From Luscinia megarhynchos (taxonomy: Eukaryota > Chordata > Aves > Passeriformes > Turdidae): a stretch of DNA of 64,000 nt. Numbering within the stretch: position 1 is the stretch's first letter; the number at the start of each line of letters is the position of its first letter. This document shows positions 32,268-41,555 of this stretch, piece by piece. The notes under the pieces are model-generated. The model saw nothing but the letters and a program-made list of their open reading frames with translations, did not search any database and was not told the origin of the DNA. Both the position numbers and the translations under genes were made by a program. The stretch covers positions 3,341,786 through 3,405,785 of the forward strand of contig CM067572.1 in the NCBI GenBank assembly GCA_034336665.1. The letters are read 5' to 3'.

Positions 32268-34427
32268 GTGATTTCCTGCTTTGGTGGCAGTGCATCTGTA
32301 CACTCAAGCTGGGGTTTGCAGTGTCCCCACCCACCCACAGACAAGGACAAACAGTTTCAGAACTGCCCCTAGAGCTCCATGTCTATTTTCAAAGATAGCT
32401 TCCTCCTGAGTCCCGCTCATGAATTCTCTTATTTCTTCTTCACTCCATTATTTCTTCTCCTGTCCAGCTTTTGTGTTCTTTTGTTCCTGGGAAAGTTGGG
32501 TTTTGTCTTCTTCCATGAGATCCTCAGAAACCTCCTTACTAGTTATGTTCTTCTTTTTCATTTGACTCTGGACTGGAGTTGAACTTCCCATGCATTGACT
32601 TCCCAGATGTTCTGACAACATCTGTCCAAAGCAATTGAGATTATCCTGCTCTCTCACCCTTACTTCTCCATGACAGCTGTCCCATGTGCAAGACAAAGCA
32701 CACTAACAGAATAAGCTCATATCCTACTCCAGGATCTCTCCTGTCAGCCCAGTCTTCCCACAGCTGTCCTGTCCATCTCCCAAAACCCATTCTGCATTTC
32801 TGTTCCTATTTTTCTCTGTAGGTAAGAGATATCTGTATAGTTATGACTTTAATGTTTAGGAAACCACAAGTTTACTGGTATGAAATATAAGTAAATGGTT
32901 CTGAGTACACATTCAAGACAAATGTCATCATTAAATCATAATTGCCATGGTTCAAGCTCCCCAACACCCTCCCAGACTCTTATTTACAGCACTTCTTTCC
33001 TGACACCTGTAGGATATTCACCTCAAACTCCATATATATCTATACCAAGGACTGGTTGTTACAGGGGAGTGTCCCTATATAAAAGTGTCATATAGAAATG
33101 ACACTTTTTAGCAGCTTTCGGAGCTGCAGTTGTTCCACTCTGCATCTGAGGACACTCAGAGCCCCACCGTGCATCTGTGTGCAGAGGAGGAGCAGGGAGG
33201 GAAGGAAAGATGCAGCTACTCACAGTGTGAACCCTGTGAGGATGCAGTGGGCAGTGCATGCTCTCTGTGGACAGGCTTTAAAACACTTGCAGTGTTTTAG
33301 TCACCAATATATGGGTGGCCTAGAAAAGGCCACTGGTGTTCATCTCCATTTGTCTGTTCTGGAGAGCTCTGTAGTAACCCACAGGCTGTGCTGGGGCTGC
33401 CAAGTCTCAGCAGGTTGATGCAGGTGTCCCCATGGAGTAGTGGACTGTGGGTGTATCTCACAGATAAAGCATCTCTGGAGTGGAGCACAGGGGACAGACA
33501 TGCACACATTGTGTAAGAATTGTGTGTTGTATCATAGAGAGAACTTCACTATTCGTCTTCTGACAGAGGAAGTGAAATTATTGGAAAATTGAGTCTTGAT
33601 CTCCACAGTAGTGTGGGTTTGAGTGTGTTGTGACTGGAAATCAAAGACAGCTAATCAGACATCCTTTTAATAGAGATTAGATATGATGTTCCTGGAAGAT
33701 CCTGTCTGGCATTTGCTGAGTTCTCAATCTGATTATTTGGACGGCCACGCTCGTTTAAGTTCGTCTGCCCAGATTCAAATTATCCCAGCAGTGGGAAGTT
33801 AACTTATTCAGAGATGATGCTGAGGTTAATTATATTGGCACAGTCCCTTCTGCATGACTTGGCTTTCAGTAATTTGAGACATGTTTAGTTTTGTAAAAGC
33901 AGATAGCTCATTATACATGGACAGACTGTTGCTATGTGTGAAAAAGATCCTCCTGGTTTTATTAGGAATTCAAATAGTGTGATCTCCAATGATAACACAG
34001 AGGAGGAAAAGCTTCATGTTTTCTTTCACACTTTTTAAGTGCCTAAAAGAAAATATTGCTGTAGACAAAGAAAAAAGAAAGAGAAAATCTAACTTATGCC
34101 ATTCACTACAAGACTTTACAACACATGGTGCTGGTTCGGCATCGAGTCTGTGAATAGACAAATCAAAAAAGGCAGATTGTTAAAACTATGAGGAAATTGC
34201 TATTCAAACATCTATATAACATAAAAGATTTCTCACCAAAGTATGTAAATGCATCATCATTGTGCAGAAATCCTGTGTCTTTATAACAAATATTTTTGAG
34301 TCTGCAAGTCATTCTCAGGGCATCATGTCTGGGCAATGCAATCTATCACATACAAGCTTTTCTGGGTGAGGGCAGTGATTGATGGTTTGATTGTTTGTCT
34401 GTTTTTCTGTCCATGTTGTGCCAGCAG
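32268..34427 (+). other. Intron between EGF exons 15 and 16
   Basis: 2.16-kb intron. It includes a perfect 11-bp inverted repeat at 33081-33108 next to a TATATAAAAG word. No transposon ends, RNA gene or exon were recognised. Confidence 0.6.
33081..33108 (+). repeat. Perfect 11-bp inverted repeat, 6-nt loop
   Basis: AAAAGTGTCAT and its exact reverse complement ATGACACTTTT are separated by ATAGAA. It could form a short hairpin. There is no run of Us or flanking structure that would suggest a named RNA. Confidence 0.8.
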
Positions 34428-34556
34428 AATGTCTCCCAGGAAAGTATGGGGCTGGCTGCTCCTTGGACTGCCCATGCCAGCACAATGGCACCTGTGACAG
34501 GTTCACAGGCTGCTGCAGGTGCCCCGAGGGTTTCTACGGCCACTCCTGTGAGCACA
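34428..34556 (+). CDS. MEGF6: EGF-like repeat exon 16 in window
   Basis: A 129-bp exon with donor cacA|gtaagt. It reads CLPGKYGAGCSLDCPCQHNG, then TGCCRCPEGFYGHSCEH. It has nine cysteines, not eight: the residue before the last CxC pair is Cys. The acceptor is a tandem CAGCAG, so an alternative start at 34425 would add one Gln in frame. Confidence 0.9.
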
Positions 34557-34836
34557 GTAAGTGGAGGCACTCAGGGTAATTGTCACAGCTTTGGGGCTTC
34601 AGAGTAGTCAAGAAACACCTCACTGGTTCAGTTAAAATTTTGGGAATGTCCCAGATCATCCAGCTCCTTCCAGATCTTGCATGTCTCTGATGCTGTGTGG
34701 TACAAGTTTAAAAGCCCATGGCATTATTAGAGTTAAGGATAAATATAATTTTTTGTTGGCTGCCAGGGACTGTCACAGAGGATTTTAATGGTGTGTATGA
34801 TTTTCTCCATGAACTTTCTTCATTTTAATTTTTTAG
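34557..34836 (+). other. Short intron between EGF exons 16 and 17
   Basis: 280-bp intron ending in a T-rich acceptor, ttttttag. Confidence 0.7.
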
Positions 34837-34965
34837 GGTGCCCCCTTGGATTTTATGGGCTGGGCTGTCTTCAGGCCTGTGCCTGTAAAAATGGAGTGAC
34901 CTGTGATGCAGTGACAGGACAGTGCCTTTGTCCTTTGGGTTATCATGGTGTCCACTGTGAAAAAG
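34837..34965 (+). CDS. MEGF6: EGF-like repeat exon 17 in window
   Basis: A 129-bp exon with donor aaag|gtactg. It reads CPLGFYGLGCLQACACKNGV, then CLCPLGYHGVHCEK. It is AT-richer than the repeats at 21-25 kb. An A-rich stretch (34987-35035) follows the donor. Confidence 0.93.
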
Positions 34966-35642
34966 GTACTGCTACACCTCTGATGGAAAAAAAAAAAAGA
35001 AGGGAAAAAAGGAAAAAAAAAGCAAAAAAAGCAGAACTCAAAAAACCTCATATAATTACTGAAATATTTGTTGGGAGCCACTTCTTCCATATTTTGAGCT
35101 TAATGAATATCCTGAAACACTGGATTTGGGACAGATTTCCTGTTATACAGCTGGGTGTTCCCATTCCCTTATAAATTAACTAATCTGGTTCCAATTAATA
35201 CAGTGAAAGTCCTGGTCTCCATGATGTCTTGCAGCAATGAGTTCCACATGCCATTTATTAAAAATAAGTCCCTTTTACTGATTCTAAATTTGCTTCTAAA
35301 ACTCTAAGTAAGATTATTAAATAGGTGCATGTCAGACCTGTTGAGTGTTATGGAGAGGTCTTCTAGAGAGTTCTAATTAAAAATAAAAAGAAGTGCCAGC
35401 TACATTTCTGGGACAGATTTACAGATACCTTTGAGAAGTTAGATTAGACAACCCCAACAGAAGGAGACCTTATATAAATATTGTGCCCATTCCACTATGT
35501 TTGATTCTTCATTAGGCTTGGCATTTACATTGACTTCAGCAGAGAGTTTATGAGATTTCCTCTGAGACAATCTGGGAAAATGCTGGGTTTAATGTACATC
35601 TTGCCACTCAAATGTGCCTCTAAAGGGTTCTCTTGCTGTCAG
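34966..35642 (+). other. Intron between EGF exons 17 and 18
   Basis: 677-bp intron. Bases 34987-35035 are an A-rich low-complexity run. The rest is unremarkable. Confidence 0.65.
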
Positions 35643-35768
35643 GCTGTGACAGGGGCTGGTTTGGTGAGAGGTGCCAGCATCAGTGTGACTGTGGAGAAGC
35701 TCCTTGTGATCCAGAGACTGGGAAGTGCCTTTGCCCACCTGGGAAGACTGGAGACAAATGTGACATTG
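35643..35768 (+). CDS. MEGF6: EGF-like repeat exon 18 in window
   Basis: A 126-bp exon with acceptor tgctgtcag and donor attg|gtaagg. It reads CDRGWFGERCQHQCDCGEAP, then CPPGKTGDKCDI. Its second half is nearly the same as that of the exon at 2308, including APCDP, TGxCxCP and GKTG. It is a likely product of intragenic exon duplication. Confidence 0.93.
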
Positions 35769-38252
35769 GTAAGGACAATATTTTTAAGGGTTGGACTGTG
35801 TATAGCTAAACCACTCTGACCTGTTGGTTTCAGAATAACTGTAAAAGGGCATTTGCTGGTGTTCAAGAATACATTGTTTGTAGAAAATTGCTTTTTGGGG
35901 TTATCGACACCTTTATCAGCAGGCTTGTACCTCTTGATTTAATCTATATTTGAATTGATATACTGATAGGAAAACTGTTCATGGGTCAGCTGTAAAATGT
36001 CATTTGCCTTGAACTTTTGGAGAACACAGGCTGGGGAAAGAACAGATCAAGAAGTTTTGTAAATGTAATGGGGGAGACTCCAGAGTGTGTAGCTGGCCAC
36101 CAAGGGCCCCAATTGCTGTGAGTTTTGTCACACTGACATTTGTGACACTTTTCAGACCAATGCAAAAGTATGTTCAGCTCTGGACTTGCTTCTGGAAGCA
36201 GAATGGAATCCCCAGAGATGAGGGTAGTGGAGCTGCCTCAGCTGTGCTTGGCCCTGGCCTCCAGCAGCAGCCCAGGAGCTTTTAACCCAAACCTAATTCC
36301 CTCCTCTGCAGCACTTGGGAGCAGAATTCTTCTGTAACAAGGATATAAAAATAGGTGAGAAACTTTTCCTGTAGGGAAAACCAGCCCCACTGCTGTACCC
36401 TGATGGGGCTGGGTGCAGAGAGAGGCAGAAGTGACAGATTCCTGAGCCAGTCTCTGGTCACAGCTGTGGCTCAGATCAGAGTTCAGGGCCAGGTTGGATG
36501 GGGCTTGGAGCAACCTGGTCTGGTGAAAAAGTATCCCATGCCCATGGCTGGAAAACCAGATGAGTTTAGAGGTCCTTCTAACCCAGGCTATTCTAGGATT
36601 CTGTGATTATGATGGAGCAGTTTTAGGGTAAGCACTGGAATAAAAGGAATTGCAGTGGTTTAACTGAGTGTCAGAAAACATTTGTGCTCCCGAGACAAAA
36701 GGAGTGAACATCCATGTGCTACTATGGAGCTTCACCAGGAACCAAAATCCTTCTGAGTCCTTAAAAAAGGGGGAGAAAATTTTTTCTCCTTTTGTTCTAG
36801 AATGGGACAGAAATAGATTTAAGTAGGCTGTTATTAATACAAATTGCTGTGATCTTAAGCACTAGTGCAGCTTGCAAAACTAATTTGATTCCCTCTGTGC
36901 AGTGTCCTGTGGTCAGGAAATGAAGCTCCCAGTCTGCAGCACTGTTCCAGTGGAAACATAAGCCACCCTCTCTGCCCACACAGCACTGGGCCCATGGGCC
37001 TTTCCAGTCAAATTTTAGCAGAAGTGGAACACAAGGGGGAAGCTCAGCACCAAAAATGGGAATAGAGGTTTTCCTCCTTGCAAACTCTGCGAGTAATTTT
37101 TATTTTTCTTAAATCAGCTAGGGTAGCCCCCATCCATGAAAAGCTGTTATGGGGTAGGTTTTATTTGCATTTTTATTTTCAATTAGGCTCAGTTCATCTG
37201 TGATATAACTGTGAGCAGCTGTGACTGTGCAGCAGCCATAAAGATAAAAGGCCTGATTTTAATTTGAACTCTGGTAAAGCACCCATTAAACAGGCAAAAT
37301 GTTAATTAAAAAAAAAGACAGAGAGAATATAACAGACTTTTATGGGCGTTCTTTTTCTGTAGTAAATTAACATTGCAGACTTTCAAACAGATGTCTTAAA
37401 TACACATTGTTATTAACATGAAAATGTGGTATTACATAAATTAAAATCAGGTCCAGAGGTGTTTGGGGAGACCTTTTCTCATAACATTTCCTAATTGAAA
37501 AGGCCAAGCTCGGAGCGCACGGGGCGAGTTCTCCCACGTGCTGGGGCTGCAGCTGATGCAGGGCTCAGCAGGACTTTATTTACCTGAGGGTGCTCGTGGG
37601 AGAAGGCAAATTCCCTGGTTACAGGGTTTTTCAGTGAGGTGAGGGAGAGAGGACCATTGTTTGCTGTGTGTTTCACACCCTGCCTTGTGACCCTGCTGCT
37701 CACTTTCTGTTACTGCCTGTCCTCTGATGCATAAAAAATTGCAGTGAGGATTTACCGGCCTAAGTATGAAATGTGTTTGCATCTGGATGTGAGATTTTTT
37801 TTTGGTGAGTTTAATTTGCCAGGAAGCAGCAGAACTGTGCAATCAGAGTGAGACACGGGTATCTATAAAATGGATTGATTCTCAGTGTCACATTCTGCGA
37901 GGGAAGGCTCTTGGCCAGCACGCACTGACAGGAGAGATGGGGGCAGGAGATAGTGTGGATCCAGGATGCTGACAGCAACTTTCCTGAGCAGATCCCAAGA
38001 TGTTCTCTCTTGGGCTGTCAACCCCTGTTTTTACACCAGTAATGATTTCCAGTCTGGGAACCTCTTCAGGACAGCTGAGCTGCAGCTTGGGCAGAGCATG
38101 CGGCAGACAAAACTTGACGACTGCCGCGCTTTCCCAAATGTCGTGTTTTCATGTGAACAGCTGCAGGTGTCTAAGCAGCTTCCTGATCCCACAGAAGGGA
38201 GAGACTACCAGAAGTGTCCCAAACCCTCTGCCAACCCCCCCTGTCCTTGCAG
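35769..38252 (+). other. Intron between EGF exons 18 and 19
   Basis: 2.5-kb intron. A sense CR1 tail lies at about 36482-36606. An AT-rich block at about 37120-37440 has dense homeodomain-like words and no repeat signature, a candidate conserved non-coding element. Confidence 0.55.
36482..36606 (+). mobile_element. CR1-type LINE tail
   Basis: TTCAGGGCCAGGTTGGATGG and GGCTTGGAGCAACCTGGTCT end in CTAGGATTCTGTGATTATGA. The 3' end is typical of CR1, in sense orientation. Confidence 0.88.
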
Positions 38253-38381
38253 GGTGCAGGCCAGGCAGGTACGGCCCCGGCTGCTCGCTGCGGTGCCAGT
38301 GCGCCGGCAGATCCCGCTGCAACCCGCGCAACGGGAGCTGCGCCTGCCCGAACTCCTGGATGGGGCCAACCTGCACACAAG
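38253..38381 (+). CDS. MEGF6: EGF-like repeat exon 19, last EGF of the protein
   Basis: A 129-bp GC-rich exon with acceptor tccttgcag and donor caag|gtaacc. It reads CRPGRYGPGCSLRCQCAGRS, then NPRNGSCACPNSWMGPTCTQ. The canonical Pro-Gly-aromatic of the last loop is changed to PNSWMG. CNPRNGSCAC echoes the first EGF exon in the window. Confidence 0.92.
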
Positions 38382-38783
38382 GTAACCAGCCTGGGGCTGG
38401 GGGCTGCAGCCCTTCCTGCTGGGGTAAAACACGTGTGGCCCATGCTGGTGGTCGGTTTGGATGGGAGTGTCAACCCGCCGGGATGTTTGGATAATTTTTC
38501 TTCTTAATAAAATAGAGTACAGAGGGAAAGTTTCTTCTCACTTGTAGTCTAATCATAACTCCTCCTTTAGTTTAGGAAAAACTTTGGGAACCTACTGATT
38601 TGGAGGTGTTTTACAGTTTTGCCTGCTCTCTGCCTCTGTGAGGAGGCCACTGTAACTCCCTCCTCTACCTTCTTTTCAAGGCAACAGTTTATTGAATTAT
38701 TTAAGTGTAAATTGTATAATCTATATAATATTTCATTATTAGGTTATATGGACCTGAAACCGTGTTTCTACTTAATTCTCTAG
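38382..38783 (+). other. Last intron
   Basis: 402-bp intron ending attctctag. An AATAAA at about 38506 lies inside it and could terminate a transcript if the last exon were skipped, but nothing else supports that. Confidence 0.65.
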
Positions 38784-38863
38784 GTGGCCCTCCAAAGCTT
38801 CCTTTTTATGAAGAACAAGCTCAAGAAAGAGGGAGTATTTTTCCAAGAGCTCTACAACAGTAA
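38784..38863 (+). CDS. MEGF6: Terminal coding exon, hydrophilic C-terminal tail and stop
   Basis: It follows acceptor tctctag in phase 1. The tail has 27 residues, starting GGPPKLPFYEEQAQERGSIF and ending RALQQ, then TAA at 38861-38863. There is no membrane-spanning stretch, no basic-rich anchor and no cysteine, so the protein should be secreted. The frame is set by the upstream exon (G + GT makes Gly). Confidence 0.85.
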
Positions 38864-40874
38864 CATTTGGACTAATAAATGAACTGTTTTATATGCACAG
38901 ACGGTATTTGAATTTGGATATGAAAACAGTTATTCAATTCAGCTTGAATTGTACTGAAGTATTCACACTTCTTATGGAAGACTACAGAGGCCATTTAGTA
39001 GCTGGATCCTTTTAAAAAGTTGAATCTGTTTCATGTGCTCATTCCTAGCCTCTTGTCCCTCCATTAATCTACTCTGGACATTCTTTCTGATATTAATATA
39101 ACTCATTGCTTGGAAGCCTGGATATGTTTTTAATCAGACCAGCTCCAAAGAGTATCAGGAATAAGCAGCATGTAACACATCACCATGGAATGAGCCATGC
39201 TCCGTATCAGGGACTTTCTAAACTCACTTGACAACCAGCACCAAGTCTGAAGGGTGTTCCACAGATTATTTCTACACAGATTCACTGCAAAATCACCTTG
39301 CACAGAAACTAGAGGGATTCATCAAGTTAATTCCTCTTTGAATAACATTGTGTGTTCTAGACAAGCATGCTGTTGAATTTTAAACTTGCATCTGAAGAAG
39401 AATCTGCCACGATCTGACAAGAGTCCTCAATACTTTGTTAATTTATTTAAGAGCATCTTCTGCATTTCTGGTGTGGTTTGACTGATTGGAAGGTCTCTGT
39501 CTGTCTTTCAGAGAGCATGGTGTTATCTGCCAGACTTGCCTGGCATTGTGTTCTCACATCTTACCAGATGAATTTTTCAGTGGGTTGTCAAGCCAAACTG
39601 TGCAGCACTTCTCATCAAACAGTGTCTGCTAATGCAGAAAAGGTTTCATCTTGAGTGGAGAAAGCAGATAGTAAGGAAGGAGAGATGCTTAAAGATAATA
39701 TCTTTGGGGTTTGTGCTTTTATTGAGCAATTTTTTTTTAATCAAGTCATCTCACAACAGTCAACAGCTGCTGGTGGCCATCTCTTAGAACAGAGACATTT
39801 TGGTGCTATTTTGTCTGTTTAGACAGGTTTTCCTTTGATATAGAACTACATCATTATAAAGAAATTTACATTCTGTATTTTAATATTTTGAGCTAATCTG
39901 AGACTAAAACATTTCAGAGTGCCTCTTTGTACCTCTCTTTATGTTAGGAGTTACAAAATCTATGTAGTAACCACTTGATCCTGACTGTATCAAAAGTGCA
40001 CTTAAGAAGGGGCATCAGGACTGTGGTAGACACAGAATATGGGCAGTTCCAGCTCTTGTGCTGACACTCCATTCACCACCAGAACAAATTGCAGCTCTGC
40101 AAAAGCAGGTTTTTGTTTTGCAAGGGACAAAATGGCAATAATTGATGGTAACTTGGGATTTTTGAAGAGGTTTGTTGTTGTTGTAAGTGATGAGTTGATG
40201 AAGCAGGATCCATGAGGTTGGATGGGAAAGTGGGGTAACAATTTTCCCCTGTGGTTCACTCCCAGAGCTTAAATACATCTGCAGTCAATGACTGTCCAGG
40301 CCAAAGTAAGTGGCACTTGCTCCCCTGGGAGTTTATTTCTAAGTGTGATCTATGGGAGGCAATTCAGTTTTAGGAGGTGTTGTCCAAGCTTCATGGAAGT
40401 CTTATTGTTGTTATTCACTACTTTTTTAGGTATTGAAAGTAAAGGTGTTTGTGAATGTGTCAAAGTTAATTAACTAACTGTGCTTTCAGCCAGAAAATCA
40501 CTGGAGCTGATGCTGATCCCTTTTAATTTCTTTTGTAGAGCTCAATGAATGTCACTGAGAAGTTCATTCAATGTAAATGTGGCAAAATTATGGTCACCAA
40601 AGGGTGTGACTCTCAGCGAGGCAGTGACATTTTAAATGTTCTTTTGGAGGTGTGATAGCCTGGGTCTGATCTGGCAATTATGTGAATTTGGGGCAATTTC
40701 ACTGAACAGGAACCTGTAAGGTAAATCTCCTGTGAGACAATGAGATATAATTTTAGCAGCTGCTGGAGAAGAACAATTCAAGTTGAGCAGTTGACATATT
40801 TTGATCTTAACTTTGTATTTACTGCAGAGCCAAACTACAGCAGCGTTGCAAGTGTCACACTGTACTCAAGATTT

Positions 40875-41265
40875 TTTGTAGAATCATGGAGTGAGTAAAG
40901 CTGTAGAAAACCTCTGAATGACTGAGCTTCCTTTTAAAGCCTGGTCAACTTCAGAGTCAAATGGGTCAGAGATTCATCATTCAAGTCAAATTTCAGAGAT
41001 TCATCCCACCTAGTTTTTAATATCTCCAAGGATGGAGATCCCACCACCTCTTTGAACCTGTCCTAGTGGAGATTTCATTTTCTTTCTATGTTTTTTCCTG
41101 GTTTCTAATCAGAATTTCTTGAGTTTCATCTTTGGTCCATGGTTTCTCACCCTTTCAGTGTAGATCTCTGAGGAGCCTTTGGCTCCCTCTCCCCCACAGC
41201 CCCCATGGGGTAGTTGGCCACAGCCTTGGTCTTCTCTTCTGAAGACACTCCATTACCTCAGTGAC
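40875..41265 (-). mobile_element. Old CR1-type LINE fragment inside the 3' UTR
   Basis: AGAATCATGGAGTGAGTAAA, then CCAAGGATGGAGATCCCACC and ACCTCTTTGAACCTGTCCTA, follow the reverse complement of a CR1 3' region and continue into its ORF-side sequence. It is more diverged than the other copies. Confidence 0.65.
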
Positions 41266-41549
41266 CCTCCACTGGCCACATTCCAGTACCTCAGACTTTC
41301 CATTCATTCCAGCTGCCAGAGACTGGTGTGGTTACTCAGCAGCTCGTGCATAAAACCCTTTACACTGCTGTCAGACAGCAGAATGTATCAAATGTACTGT
41401 TTTTCTCTTATTTTCGTAGCTTGATGTGTGATTTGAGCAGCTAATCAAAATGGAAACGTTTGTCAAGCCATATTATTTACACCTGTGTATACTTGTTTAC
41501 ATTTTTCACAGTACCTTGATCATAGAAATGTAAATATGTAGTATAAGGA

Positions 41550-41555
41550 AATAAA
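41550..41555 (+). terminator. Polyadenylation signal AATAAA
   Basis: Canonical hexamer in GGAAATAAAAGATTTTTG, with GT/T-rich sequence 15-30 bp downstream. It is the best candidate 3' end of the multi-EGF gene. Confidence 0.5.

Noticed and set aside
635..38863. MEGF10, MEGF11 or PEAR1 as the identity of the gene
   Set aside because: Those proteins continue into a transmembrane helix and cytoplasmic tail after the EGF array, whereas this gene stops 27 residues after the last repeat. They also have fewer EGF repeats than the 19 already visible here.
38874..38879. AATAAA 11 bp after the stop codon as the main polyadenylation signal
   Set aside because: It would leave a UTR of only a few tens of bases with no clear GT-rich downstream element. 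The 41550 signal is a better candidate.
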